DNA of 51,714 bases from Flavobacteriales bacterium (GCA_019694795.1 JAIBBF010000021.1:1-51714), one strand, 5' to 3'. Positions 8,919 through 17,932 are shown, counted from the stretch's first letter. Numbers and translations: made by a program. Notes: generated from the sequence alone by a model not told the origin.

Positions 8919-9401
8919 ATGAATCCGAAGAAGCAACGCATCATTCAATGGATCGCGATTGCTTCCTCGGCTTTTTTGGTCTTCTTTATTCTCGTTGCGC
9001 CACGCAGTCGAGCAGATAAACGATTCTCCCAAATGAGCACCGAGGAAGCTGAGGTTACCCTGGCGCTCAATTATATGGGGAATGGGGGCGGACCCATGAA
9101 AGGGATTAAAATCCTGACCCGCATCGCCGAATTACATCCCAAAAATGTCATTGCCATTTCCCAATTGGCCGAATTCTCCATGCAGACCGGTCAATATGAA
9201 AAAGCAATAGCCCGCTATCAAAATTTGGTCGACATTACTTCTGGAAATGAGAAGATTAATGCGCAAATCGGACTCTCCAATGCTTATTTTATGATGGGTG
9301 ATACCCTAAAAAGTGTAGCTGAGTTGCAAAAGGTCTTTCAAATGTCGCAGGATTCATTACTTTTGCAGTCCGTTAAAGAAAAAATCAACGAATTACAATA
9401 A
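8919..9401 (+). CDS. Membrane-anchored tetratricopeptide-repeat protein
   Basis: A 160-aa protein with one hydrophobic N-terminal segment (residues ~9-26, IIQWIAIASSAFLVFFILV) and a soluble region with at least two TPR-like units (HPKNVIAISQLAEFSMQTGQ, YEKAIARYQNLV, and INAQIGLSNAYFMMGD). It probably acts as a protein-protein scaffold facing the periplasm; no enzymatic motif is seen. It is almost contiguous with the HU gene. Confidence 0.75.
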   Translation: MNPKKQRIIQWIAIASSAFLVFFILVAPRSRADKRFSQMSTEEAEVTLALNYMGNGGGPMKGIKILTRIAELHPKNVIAISQLAEFSMQTGQYEKAIARYQNLVDITSGNEKINAQIGLSNAYFMMGDTLKSVAELQKVFQMSQDSLLLQSVKEKINELQ

Positions 9402-9418
9402 CTTAAAATTACATTATC

Positions 9419-9511
9419 ATGCCCTGCGGTAAAAAGAGAAAGCGTCACAAGATGTCTACCCACAAGCGTAAGAAACGTCTTCGTAAGAATCGTCATAAGA
9501 AGAAGAAGTAA
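9419..9511 (+). CDS. 30-aa very basic protein, probably a bS22/mS38 (COX24)-like small-subunit ribosomal protein
   Basis: ATG at 9419, stop TAA at 9509-9511. The peptide begins MPCGKKRKRHKMSTHKRKKR and ends in four lysines; about two thirds of its residues are Lys, Arg or His. This matches my memory of short Bacteroidota proteins of the AURKAIP1/COX24-like group, which correspond to mitochondrial mS38 and actinobacterial bS22 on the small ribosomal subunit. Placement between HU/TPR and RNase G fits a translation or RNA role. Assignment is by composition and pattern only. Confidence 0.65.
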   Translation: MPCGKKRKRHKMSTHKRKKRLRKNRHKKKK

Positions 9512-9540
9512 TTCTTTTTCTGATTGAAACTTTTATCCGG

Positions 9541-9559
9541 GGCACAGTAACACTGTGCC
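9541..9559 (+). promoter_or_regulatory. RNA hairpin in front of the RNase G gene
   Basis: Perfect 8-base stem GGCACAGT / ACTGTGCC with an AAC loop, followed by only TTT. It is 42 bases before the RNase G start. It could be a weak terminator for the basic-protein gene or a 5'-leader structure used in feedback control, since RNase E/G leaders are known targets of autoregulation in other bacteria. The sequence does not decide between these. Confidence 0.5.
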
Positions 9560-9601
9560 TTTCGGTGCTTTATAGGTTTCATCGGTCTAAAGCTAACGGT
9601 T

Positions 9602-11146
9602 TTGAACATCGACCTCATCATTGATGCGGGTCCCAACGAAGTGATGATTGCCCTGCTGCAAGACAAACGTCTTGTAGAACTCCATCGCGAGAAAAGCAAT
9701 AATTCATGGTCGGTTGGCGACATCCACCTGGGAAAAGTTAAACGCGTTGTTCCCGGGCTGAATGCTGCGTTCGTAAATGTAGGGTACGAGAAGGATGCTT
9801 TCCTTCATTATCTGGACCTTGGACCTCAATTTGCATCGCTTACAAAATTTACAAAACGTACACTCGCACGCAAGCAAAACACCTCCCATCTCGATCAGTT
9901 CGAAATGGAGAAGGATATCGATAAAGAAGGGAAAGTCAATCAGGTCATTTCGGCAAACCAAAATATTCTGGTGCAAATTGCCAAAGAACCGATTTCTTCT
10001 AAAGGACCGCGCTTAAGTAGTGAAATTACATTGGCCGGACGATACCTGGTTCTGGTTCCTTTCAGCAATAAAGTTTCTGTTTCAACAAAAATTAAAGATG
10101 ATGAAGAGCGCAAACGCTTAAAGAACATCATCGAATCTATACGTCCTAAAAATTTCGGTGTAATTATCCGCACCGTTGCAGAGAGTAAAAAACTTTCAGA
10201 ACTCGATCAGGATCTCACCACTTTAATGGGGAAATGGGATCAGTGTTATAAAGCACTCAAAGATTCCGAGCCGCCAAAAAAAGTATTGGGAGAACTCGAT
10301 CGCACCGCTGCTTTATTGCGCGATTTACTCAATGAGAAATTCAATACCATTCACGTTAATGATGCCACACTCTGTGATGAAATAAAAACCTATGTGCGCA
10401 AAATTTCTCCGGGTAGCGAAAACATCGTTAAGTTATATTCCGGCGGAACCAACATTTTCGATCAGTTTGGTATTCATAAACAAATTAAAGCAGCATTCGG
10501 TAAACAGGTCATGCTTCCTTCTGGCGGCTATCTCATCATTGAGCATACCGAAGCGATGCATGTTATCGATGTAAACTCCGGTAACCGCCGCAGTTCAGAT
10601 CAGGAGGCAAATGCTTTACAGGTTAATCTCGAAGCGGCCGACGAAATTGCGCGTATTCTTCGCCTGAGAGATATGGGAGGAATTGTTTGTGTCGATTTCA
10701 TCGATATGGGCGATCGGGAGAATCAGAAGAAGTTATTCGAACACCTGCGCAGTATCATGAAAGCGGATCGCGCAAAACACAATGTATTGCCGCCTTCAAA
10801 ATTTGGTGTGGTAGAAATTACACGTCAGCGTGTTCGTCCCGAAACGGCCATTTCCACCACCGAAAAATGTCCTTGCTGCCTTGGTTCCGGAGAGGTAGAA
10901 GCAACCATTCTTATTACCGACGATATCCAGAATCAATTGCGCTATATTCTTGAAGAGAAAAAAGCTTCAAAAATTACCTTATCCGTGCATCCTTTCCTTC
11001 ATTCGCATTTTACCAAGGGATTATTTTCTATTCGTTTTAAATGGTGGATGAAGTATAAAAAATGGATACGGATTAAAGGTGTGACTTCACATCACATGCT
11101 CGAATTCCATTTTACGGATCAGTACGGAGAAGAAATTGTTGATTAA
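9602..11146 (+). CDS. rng: Ribonuclease E/G family endoribonuclease
   Basis: A 514-aa enzyme for rRNA maturation and mRNA decay. Seen: N-terminal S1-like domain (DIHLGKVKRVVPGLNAAFVN), the catalytic metal-binding aspartates in MHVIDVNSGNRR and GGIVCVDFIDMGDREN, and the CPCC zinc-link motif (TEKCPCCLGSGE). There is no long C-terminal degradosome scaffold, so it is RNase G-like in size. The reading frame is open only back to 9551 and has no ATG before the conserved N terminus; TTG at 9602 gives the expected start (MNIDLIIDAG). Confidence 0.93.
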   Translation: MNIDLIIDAGPNEVMIALLQDKRLVELHREKSNNSWSVGDIHLGKVKRVVPGLNAAFVNVGYEKDAFLHYLDLGPQFASLTKFTKRTLARKQNTSHLDQFEMEKDIDKEGKVNQVISANQNILVQIAKEPISSKGPRLSSEITLAGRYLVLVPFSNKVSVSTKIKDDEERKRLKNIIESIRPKNFGVIIRTVAESKKLSELDQDLTTLMGKWDQCYKALKDSEPPKKVLGELDRTAALLRDLLNEKFNTIHVNDATLCDEIKTYVRKISPGSENIVKLYSGGTNIFDQFGIHKQIKAAFGKQVMLPSGGYLIIEHTEAMHVIDVNSGNRRSSDQEANALQVNLEAADEIARILRLRDMGGIVCVDFIDMGDRENQKKLFEHLRSIMKADRAKHNVLPPSKFGVVEITRQRVRPETAISTTEKCPCCLGSGEVEATILITDDIQNQLRYILEEKKASKITLSVHPFLHSHFTKGLFSIRFKWWMKYKKWIRIKGVTSHHMLEFHFTDQYGEEIVD

Positions 11147-11956
11147 TCAGCAACCACTGGTCATTAATTCCGCTGCCTTTCTCAAGCGAAATCCTGCTTC
11201 AGTTTTTTCACTCACCATTAAGGTGTAGGTAATGATGTTGTAATGCAAATGCGAATCGTAAACGAAATCCATCCATCCATCACCGTTTAAATCGCCAATG
11301 TAAAACAAACGCGCAGAGAGTTCGGGATTGTTTTTTTCGTTGAACAAAACGATACTTCCTTCATCGTATTTGTACTCCACTTTCCACAAGGTAAATCCAA
11401 TGTTGGCATCATGACTCTCCTTCACCGTGGTGATGATTTCACCTTGAATTTGATCATTAACACGAATTTTCCGGTGATTGGTAAAATTACTTTGCTCTCC
11501 GGTTAGGGGTTGACCACTCCCACTTGAAACAAAAGAATTTATCGAGGAGTTTTCCAGAATAAAAATCAGCGAATCTTTACTGTTTACCATTAATTTTTTG
11601 CCGGTAGCAGGAGCGCCTTCCATATCCACAATCGGATCGGGAACGGTTTCGATTTTTACTTCAACAGGAACAAAACGGAAATGATTTTCGCCATCAAACA
11701 CCAATCCCAAAAATGGAGAATGTTCGCATCGCTCCGGAATTTCATCACCGTGATAATCGGTATTGGGGACAACAATGATCGGATAGGAAATGGTGTCGCC
11801 TTCCGGTAATTCGTCAATAGAATCCAGCGCTGAGGAATCTGCTTCTACTATGGAAGAGTCGGATGGATTGCTGTGTTGTTCCTCCGGATTTTTATTGGTG
11901 GAACAAGCCAAAACGTGTAGGCCAATTAGTACAGCAAAGAATCCCCGTTTCTTCAT
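11147..11956 (-). CDS. Hypothetical lipoprotein with an NGDG calcium-loop-like motif
   Basis: A 269-aa lipoprotein (lipobox HVLAC, Cys18), then a Ser/Asp/Glu-rich linker (residues ~20-55) and a beta-rich C-terminal region. DLNGDGWMDFVYD near residue 220 resembles calcium-binding loops of FG-GAP/VCBS-type repeats. No enzyme signature was recognised. Its ATG overlaps the kmo stop (ATGA), so it is the third gene of the kynurenine unit, though its part in the pathway is unclear. It is directly adjacent to the convergent RNase G gene. Confidence 0.72.
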   Translation of the reverse strand: MKKRGFFAVLIGLHVLACSTNKNPEEQHSNPSDSSIVEADSSALDSIDELPEGDTISYPIIVVPNTDYHGDEIPERCEHSPFLGLVFDGENHFRFVPVEVKIETVPDPIVDMEGAPATGKKLMVNSKDSLIFILENSSINSFVSSGSGQPLTGEQSNFTNHRKIRVNDQIQGEIITTVKESHDANIGFTLWKVEYKYDEGSIVLFNEKNNPELSARLFYIGDLNGDGWMDFVYDSHLHYNIITYTLMVSEKTEAGFRLRKAAELMTSGC

Positions 11957-13323
11957 GCAAGTAATTCCAGAATTTTATTTTCCACTTCAGCACTATCCCA
12001 TTTGCTTTCAATATCCGGCATGCGCATCACTCTCTCCATGATCGATTCTTGTCTTAAACCTTCTCGTAATGCCTCAGAATAGCGTATTTGTGGCGAGTAG
12101 GTAACCATGGTGTAAAGCGGAATCCATTTGTCGGGATGTTTCTGGCTGAATTTCGCTTCAATTTTTTTCTGAAGTAAAAATTTAGGATCCGCAGTGCGGT
12201 CGCGCATTTCTACAAAGTTCATTACTGCTAAATCAGCAATGGCATCGCCATCGGGTTTGCGCGATAATTGATATTCGCCGAATACTTTTTTAAAGATTGC
12301 ATCATCGTCCTTCAGATTGGCATCTAATCCGTATTTCGACATCAACTCATCCAGCACCACACAATCTTCAAAACCGCAATTCATGCCCTGGCCGTAGAAT
12401 GGAACAATGGCATGTGCAGAGTCGCCAACCATTGCCATCTTGTCTTCATAGGTCCAAGGAAAACATTTTACAATCATCAACGATGAAGTCGGATTTTCAA
12501 AATAATCTTTTTCCAATGTTGGCATTAATTCCACGGCATCCGGGAAAGTTTCTTTAAAGAAGGCCAGCATTTTTCCTGGTGTATTCAAAGCCTCAAAACT
12601 TTTTTCTCCTTCAAAAGGGAAAAATAAAGTACAGGTGAAACTCTTGTCCATATTCGGAAGTGCAATCAGCATAAACTGTCCACGCGGCCAGATGTGCAAA
12701 CTGTTCGGATCCATCGCAAAGTCACCATCCTTGGTGGGTGGAATCGTCAATTCCTTATACCCGTGTTCCAAATAAGTTTGCGAATAATTAAAGCGGTCGG
12801 TATGTGTTTGCATTTGCATTCTTCCCGAAGAAAACGCGCCATCGGTAGAGAAAACGCGATCGCTGTTTACCGTGCTTATTTTTCCGCTCTCCGTATTTTC
12901 AAACGTAACTTTTGCTGTTTTTAAATCGATATCTACACATTTTTCATTGTAAATAATTTTCACACCGTGTTTTTCGGCGAGATCCATCAGTACGCAATTC
13001 AATCCGCCACGAGAAACGGAATAGATGGCTTGTGCATCGGTACCATAGGGTTGAAACGTAAGTTTACTGTCGATGGCATGCATCATTCTTCCTTTCATGG
13101 GAATGGCCACTTTCATAATATCTTCTGCAATACCAACACCGTTTAATCCTCTCCATCCGCGATCACTTAATGCAAGGTTAATGGAGCGGCCCGCAGAAAT
13201 GCGGTTCTTGCGAAGGTCGGGTCGACGTTCATAGGCGGTAACCTGGTAACCCCGCTTGGCAAGGTAAATCGACAATAATGAACCTACAAGACCGGCTCCT
13301 ACAATGGTAATTTGTTTACTCAT
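11953..13323 (-). CDS. kmo: Kynurenine 3-monooxygenase
   Basis: A 456-aa FAD-dependent aromatic hydroxylase that converts L-kynurenine to 3-hydroxykynurenine with NADPH and O2. Seen: the N-terminal FAD-binding GAGLVGS motif, SAGRSINLALSDRGWRGL, and the second FAD motif GDSAHAIVPFYGQGMNCGFED. Length and motifs match KMO closely. Kynureninase is the next gene upstream (137-base gap) and the NGDG lipoprotein overlaps its 3' end. Together with kynureninase it points to NAD synthesis from tryptophan. Confidence 0.95.
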   Translation of the reverse strand: MSKQITIVGAGLVGSLLSIYLAKRGYQVTAYERRPDLRKNRISAGRSINLALSDRGWRGLNGVGIAEDIMKVAIPMKGRMMHAIDSKLTFQPYGTDAQAIYSVSRGGLNCVLMDLAEKHGVKIIYNEKCVDIDLKTAKVTFENTESGKISTVNSDRVFSTDGAFSSGRMQMQTHTDRFNYSQTYLEHGYKELTIPPTKDGDFAMDPNSLHIWPRGQFMLIALPNMDKSFTCTLFFPFEGEKSFEALNTPGKMLAFFKETFPDAVELMPTLEKDYFENPTSSLMIVKCFPWTYEDKMAMVGDSAHAIVPFYGQGMNCGFEDCVVLDELMSKYGLDANLKDDDAIFKKVFGEYQLSRKPDGDAIADLAVMNFVEMRDRTADPKFLLQKKIEAKFSQKHPDKWIPLYTMVTYSPQIRYSEALREGLRQESIMERVMRMPDIESKWDSAEVENKILELLA

Positions 13324-13404
13324 GATAAAAATGCATTTGTTGCAAAATAAGAAATAGAACCCAAAAACGAAAAATCAATCTGCGAGGCAAGAATCAAATT
13401 TTCG

Positions 13405-13421
13405 TCACCGAAAATCGGTGA
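13405..13421 (-). promoter_or_regulatory. Short hairpin in the kynU–kmo gap
   Basis: Inverted repeat TCACCGA / TCGGTGA with a three-base loop. On the minus strand no T-run follows, so it is not an obvious terminator. It may stabilise or modulate the kynU–kmo message. Confidence 0.35.
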
Positions 13422-13460
13422 TAAGCAAAAACGGAATTATGAGCAAAATCAGAAATCCAT

Positions 13461-14744
13461 TTATTTTTTAAGCAGTTCACTCAGAATAGCACCAAACTGG
13501 TACATGTCCTCAAAACTATTGTACATCGGAACCGGAGCCAGGCGAATTACATTTGGTTCTCTCCAATCGGGAATTACACCTTTGGCAACGAGTTGATTGA
13601 ATAATTCTTTTCCAAAACCATGGGCAATAATAGAGAGTTGTGCACCACGTTCTTTCCAATCGCGCGGTGTAATAATTTCCAGCGGATAATTATCTTTTCC
13701 ACTGAGGGAACGGTTAATTTCTCCAATGATAAATTCAAGATATCCGCTTAATTTTTTCGATTTTTCAATGAGCTTTTCCATTCCAGCCTGATCAAATAAT
13801 TCAAGCGAAGCTTTATAAGCTGCCATGGATAAAACAGGTGCGTTACTTAATTGCCATCCCTCTGCACCCGGAATGGGATGAAAGCCTTTTTCCATTTTAA
13901 AACGGACCGATTTATCATGTCCCCACCATCCTGCAAAACGAGGTAAGTTGGAATGCGCATGTTTTTCGTGAATGAAAACGCCCGACACACTTCCGGGTCC
14001 GGCATTCATGTATTTATAACTGCACCAGGCTGCAAAGTCCACCTCCCACTCGTGCAATTTCAATTCAATATTTCCTGCCGCATGTGCAAGATCCCATCCT
14101 GCATAAGCACCTGCTTCGTGAGCGGCTTTGGTAATGGTTTTCATATCGAAAACCTGACCCGAATAATAATTCACTCCGCCAATCATCACCAATGCCAATT
14201 CGTTTTTATTGGCTTCAATCGCAGTTAAAACATCTTCCGTGCGAATCACATGTTCTCCTTCACGCGGCGAAATTTCAATGATGGCGTCTTGCGGACGAAA
14301 TCCATGCCACTCCACCTGTGTCTCCAGTGCATATTGATCAGAAGGAAACGCTTTTGCTTCACAGAGAATTTTGTAACGCTGAGGTGTGGGACGATAAAAC
14401 GAAACCATTAATAAATGCAGGTTCACCGTAAGCTGATTCATGCAAACGACTTCTATCGGTTTTGCACCAACAATTCGTGCGCAGGACGCAGTAAGCAATT
14501 CGTGGTAAGAGAACCATGGATTTTTTGCCAGAAAGTGACCCTCAACGCCGTATTTCGCCCAATCATCCAGTTCCTGTTGCAAATGTGCGGCAGTGCTTTT
14601 GGGTTGAAGTCCTAATGAATTCCCCGTAAAATAAATCACATCTTTTCCTTCGTGTTGTGGGAATAGAAATTTACTTCTGAAATCCTTCAGTGAATCCTGT
14701 TGATCCGCCTCGCGGGCGTAGCTGAGGGTGTTTTGGTACGACAT
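13461..14744 (-). CDS. kynU: Kynureninase
   Basis: A 427-aa PLP enzyme that cleaves kynurenine or 3-hydroxykynurenine to anthranilate or 3-hydroxyanthranilate plus alanine. Seen: YFTGNSLGLQPKS near residue 38, AGWDLAHAAGNIELKLHEW, and the PLP-lysine region WCSYKYMNAGPGSVSG. The N terminus at ATG 14744 gives the usual family length. The promoter box TATGTTTG is close upstream, in a gap shared with divergent hemL. Confidence 0.96.
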   Translation of the reverse strand: MSYQNTLSYAREADQQDSLKDFRSKFLFPQHEGKDVIYFTGNSLGLQPKSTAAHLQQELDDWAKYGVEGHFLAKNPWFSYHELLTASCARIVGAKPIEVVCMNQLTVNLHLLMVSFYRPTPQRYKILCEAKAFPSDQYALETQVEWHGFRPQDAIIEISPREGEHVIRTEDVLTAIEANKNELALVMIGGVNYYSGQVFDMKTITKAAHEAGAYAGWDLAHAAGNIELKLHEWEVDFAAWCSYKYMNAGPGSVSGVFIHEKHAHSNLPRFAGWWGHDKSVRFKMEKGFHPIPGAEGWQLSNAPVLSMAAYKASLELFDQAGMEKLIEKSKKLSGYLEFIIGEINRSLSGKDNYPLEIITPRDWKERGAQLSIIAHGFGKELFNQLVAKGVIPDWREPNVIRLAPVPMYNSFEDMYQFGAILSELLKK

Positions 14745-14763
14745 GTATTCTTGTTTTGCCCGA

Positions 14764-14771
14764 CAAACATA
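14764..14771 (-). promoter_or_regulatory. TATGTTTG -7 box of kynU
   Basis: Perfect TAnnTTTG on the minus strand, 19 bases from the kynU ATG. No good TTTG -33 element was found. Confidence 0.5.
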
Positions 14772-14830
14772 TAAAAATCTCTGTTTTTTGCACCGAAAAT
14801 GATAAGAGTCAGTTTCAAAAGGATGAGTAT

Positions 14831-14862
14831 TTTGACAATGCTTCTTCTTTCAGTTACATTTG
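14831..14862 (+). promoter_or_regulatory. Bacteroidota-type promoter of hemL
   Basis: TTTG at 14831-14834, 20 bases of spacing, then TACATTTG at 14855-14862. Both elements match the primary sigma consensus of this phylum. Transcription should start about 7 bases on, leaving a very short leader before ATG 14882; this also argues against the upstream TTG at 14756. Confidence 0.75.
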
Positions 14863-14881
14863 CAACAAATTAGAGGTCATT

Positions 14882-16177
14882 ATGAAACGTGAGCGTTCTG
14901 CGAAATTATTTGAAAAAGCAAAAACTTATTTCCCCGGTGGAGTGAATTCTCCGGTGCGTGCATTCCGTAGTGTGGGTGGAACACCTTTGTTTATCGAGCG
15001 GGGAAAAGGTTCGCATATCTGGGATGCGGATGGCAATGAGTTTATTGATTACTGCTGCAGTTGGGGACCTTTGATTTTGGGTCATGCTCACCAGGATGTG
15101 GTGAATGCCGTAAAAGAATCAGTAGAAAAAGGAAGTTCATTCGGAGCGCCTACGGCATTGGAAAATGAATTGGCAGAATTGATTTTATCGAACAATAAAT
15201 TCATTGAAAAAATTCGTTTTGTTTCTTCCGGCACCGAAGCGGTGATGAGTGCCATTCGCCTGGCACGAGGTTATACGGGAAGATCTAAAATTTTAAAATT
15301 TGAAGGATGTTATCACGGTCACTCCGATTCACTCCTTGTTAAAGCAGGGTCAGGGTTGGTTACGTTTGGTAATACATCCTCCGCAGGTGTTCCGAAATCG
15401 TTTGTGGACGAAACCATTGTGGTGAGTTTAAATAATCGCGAGGCCGTTGAAAAAGCATTTTCAGAATTTCATCAGCAAATAGCTTGTGTAATAATTGAAC
15501 CGATTCCTGCTAATAATGGATTATTACTACAGGATAAATCCTATCTCGAATTTTTACGTGAGGTGTGTACCCGCAACGGAGCGTTGTTGATTTTTGATGA
15601 AGTCATCTCCGGTTTCCGTGTAGGATTTACGGGAGCTGCCGGCTATTATAATATTCAGCCGGATATCATTACCTATGGAAAAATTATCGGAGGTGGATTA
15701 CCTGTGGGTGCTTATGGAGCATCTGCAGAAATCATGGCGAATATTTCACCCGAAGGAAATGTATATCAGGCAGGAACTTTATCCGGAAATCCGGTTGCGA
15801 TGTCGGCTGGTATCGCTCAGTTAAACGAATGCCTCAAACCCGGTTTTTATATTGAACTGGAACGTAATACCAAATTTCTCATTGAGGAAATAATTCGTCT
15901 CTCGGGCGATCTATCCTCTCGTTTTCGTTTTTTTACCATCGGAAGTATTTTCTGGATTGCATTTACCGATAAAAATTCCATTAAAACAGCAGAAGAAATT
16001 GATCCCGATAGCATGATTCATTTCCGTAAACTGCATGCTGAATTACTTGAGCATGGAATTTATCTTGGTCCTTCAGGTTATGAAGTCGGTTTTATCAGTG
16101 ATGCACATACAGTAGAAGATATCATACACACCGCTAAAGTTTTTGCTGAGGCGTTAAAAACGACATTTTCTGAATGA
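14882..16177 (+). CDS. hemL: Glutamate-1-semialdehyde 2,1-aminomutase
   Basis: A 431-aa PLP aminotransferase of the C5 heme pathway making 5-aminolevulinate. Seen: FPGGVNSPVRAFRSVGG at the N terminus, RFVSSGTEAVMSAIRLARG, FDEVISGFRVG, and the PLP lysine in TYGKIIGGGLPVGAYGA. The frame is open back to a TTG at 14756, but the family N terminus (MKRERSAKLFEKA) starts at ATG 14882, just after the promoter and a GAGGT element. Its stop overlaps the next gene's ATG by 4 bases. Confidence 0.96.
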   Translation: MKRERSAKLFEKAKTYFPGGVNSPVRAFRSVGGTPLFIERGKGSHIWDADGNEFIDYCCSWGPLILGHAHQDVVNAVKESVEKGSSFGAPTALENELAELILSNNKFIEKIRFVSSGTEAVMSAIRLARGYTGRSKILKFEGCYHGHSDSLLVKAGSGLVTFGNTSSAGVPKSFVDETIVVSLNNREAVEKAFSEFHQQIACVIIEPIPANNGLLLQDKSYLEFLREVCTRNGALLIFDEVISGFRVGFTGAAGYYNIQPDIITYGKIIGGGLPVGAYGASAEIMANISPEGNVYQAGTLSGNPVAMSAGIAQLNECLKPGFYIELERNTKFLIEEIIRLSGDLSSRFRFFTIGSIFWIAFTDKNSIKTAEEIDPDSMIHFRKLHAELLEHGIYLGPSGYEVGFISDAHTVEDIIHTAKVFAEALKTTFSE

Positions 16178-17109
16178 AAAAAGCGGGAATAATTTGGTCG
16201 GTTTTATTACTGTTTTTTTTCTCCTGCAGAAAAGATGCGGCCATTTTCCCTTTAGAAAATACCAGATATCTTGTTGTCGTTATAATTGATGGTCCACGTT
16301 ACTCAGAAACATTCGGCGATAGCACTTTACAGAATATTCCACAATTAAATCGTATTCGCCAGGAAGGTGTATTGTATACCAATTTTCGCAATACCGGGGT
16401 AACGGCAACAACTTCCGGACATACCTCTTTACTTACCGGAGTGGATCAGGTGATTGATAATTCAGGAAATGAATTACCCGATCAGGTTTCATTTCTTCAG
16501 GTGTATGGTAAGACGTATAACGATGCAAAAAATGTGTGGTTAATTACTTCTAAAGATAAACTGGAAGTATTGGCCAATTGCAAAGATCCCAATTGGAATA
16601 ATACCTATTTACCCAATACCAATTGCGGAGTAAGCGGAAGATTTTCGGGTTATAGAGAAGATTCGACCACCTTCCGTATTGCTTCCGAAATTTTAAGAGA
16701 TAAGCATCCGCATGTCTGTTTCATCCAGTTTAAACAACCCGATGCTGCGGGACATGCCGGTATTTGGCAGGATTATATCCTTGGTTTAAAAAAATCAGAT
16801 GAATACACCGGATTATTATACGACCAGGTGATGAATGATCCTTTTTACAAAGGGAAAACGGCATTTATTATCACAAGTGATCATGGCCGGCATTTAGAAC
16901 CACCCTATGGAGCAGGATTTCAAAATCACGGAGATAATTGCGAGGGATGCAGAAGAATTTCATTGATCGCCTGCGGTGCGGATTTTAGAAGAAATGTGAT
17001 AGATACCCTTGCTTATTCCCAACGCGATTTTGCTGTAACAGTAGCGCATATTTTCGGATTAAAAATGCCGGCAGCGAATGGGAATGTAATGCACTCGATG
17101 TTCAAATAA
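16174..17109 (+). CDS. Alkaline phosphatase/phosphodiesterase superfamily lipoprotein
   Basis: A 311-aa predicted lipoprotein (FFFSC, Cys18). The fold signature of the alkaline phosphatase superfamily is visible: VVVIIDGPRYSE (first metal Asp), TATTSGHTSLLTG (likely nucleophile Thr/Ser region), QPDAAGHAG (Asp and His), ITSDHGRH (Asp-His) and QNHGDN (His). It resembles type I phosphodiesterases/nucleotide pyrophosphatases and sulfatases; the substrate cannot be read. Coupled to hemL by ATGA. It converges with, and overlaps by 8 bases, the UbiA-like gene. Confidence 0.78.
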   Translation: MKKAGIIWSVLLLFFFSCRKDAAIFPLENTRYLVVVIIDGPRYSETFGDSTLQNIPQLNRIRQEGVLYTNFRNTGVTATTSGHTSLLTGVDQVIDNSGNELPDQVSFLQVYGKTYNDAKNVWLITSKDKLEVLANCKDPNWNNTYLPNTNCGVSGRFSGYREDSTTFRIASEILRDKHPHVCFIQFKQPDAAGHAGIWQDYILGLKKSDEYTGLLYDQVMNDPFYKGKTAFIITSDHGRHLEPPYGAGFQNHGDNCEGCRRISLIACGADFRRNVIDTLAYSQRDFAVTVAHIFGLKMPAANGNVMHSMFK

Positions 17110-17932
17110 TACTGAACACAGCAATTAAAATGGCATTCAGAAGAATGATTCCATCCGTAAAAAATCCAAACAAAATTTCTTTTTCTTCTTTTTGCAAGCG
17201 TAAAAAAATAATAACGGCGAACAGAAAAGTAATCGATTCCGAAATTAGTAAGGCGAAGTTTTCATAAAGTACTGCTAAGAAAATATTAACTCCAAGTAGC
17301 GATAAGCTAAGTAAATAACTGTTTCGTTTTCCAAGCAATTGTGGAATTGTTTTCATTTTCGGATCATCAAAAAGCAAATCGCGGATGTCAAATATAATGG
17401 CAAGTGAAAAAATCAGAATGAAAAACCGAATGAAAAGTGGGTATTCATTCATCGTAGTATTGGTATTAAAAACAGGAATCGTAACACAAATGATACTCCA
17501 CGAAAGTGCGACTAAAAAGGCTTTGGTGTAGGGTAATACACGCAGACCTTTGAAGGGTGTTTTTGGAATTCCGGTATAAAAAATTCCAATGCTTCCTGCT
17601 AAAAATAGCCATGCAATTTGCTTCTGATTTAGAAAATAGAAAACCAATATCCAGGTAGAACAAAATGCCGCGATGGAAATGAATATTAATAGCGATTTAT
17701 GTGCTTCAATCCATTGATGCCGGATTGATTTTTCATCGTTTCCTATTTCTGCATTTTTAATTAAACGCTGAAAATTATAAAGGAACATTGTTCCGGAAAG
17801 AACAAGGAAAAAGTAGAATAGGGGAGGACCGCTGTGTACCAGCTGTGCAGAAATATAGGCTTGTGCTCCTGCTGCAATTCCGATCCATGCATTTGTGAAT
17901 ACTAAAAAATGCAGGAATCTTTTTTGCATCAT
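17102..17932 (-). CDS. UbiA-superfamily-like membrane protein with a degenerate first Asp motif
   Basis: A 276-aa protein with about eight or nine membrane segments. The second UbiA motif is intact (FDIRDLLFDDPKMKTIPQLLG; D-x-x-D-x-x-x-D followed by KTIPQLLG). The position of the first NDxxDxxxD motif instead reads FLYNFQRLIKN, without acidic residues. Classical members transfer prenyl groups to ubiquinone, menaquinone or heme; loss of the first Mg-diphosphate site makes that activity doubtful. Overlaps the upstream gene by 4 bases (ATGA). Confidence 0.65.
   Translation of the reverse strand: MMQKRFLHFLVFTNAWIGIAAGAQAYISAQLVHSGPPLFYFFLVLSGTMFLYNFQRLIKNAEIGNDEKSIRHQWIEAHKSLLIFISIAAFCSTWILVFYFLNQKQIAWLFLAGSIGIFYTGIPKTPFKGLRVLPYTKAFLVALSWSIICVTIPVFNTNTTMNEYPLFIRFFILIFSLAIIFDIRDLLFDDPKMKTIPQLLGKRNSYLLSLSLLGVNIFLAVLYENFALLISESITFLFAVIIFLRLQKEEKEILFGFFTDGIILLNAILIAVFSII

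Noticed and set aside
14756-14881. TTG-initiated N-terminal extension of hemL
   Set aside because: The hemL promoter lies within it and the family N terminus begins at ATG 14882.
17099-17118. Inverted repeat TGTTCA / TGAACA over the convergent stop codons
   Set aside because: Only six base pairs with an 8-base loop and no T-run on either strand.
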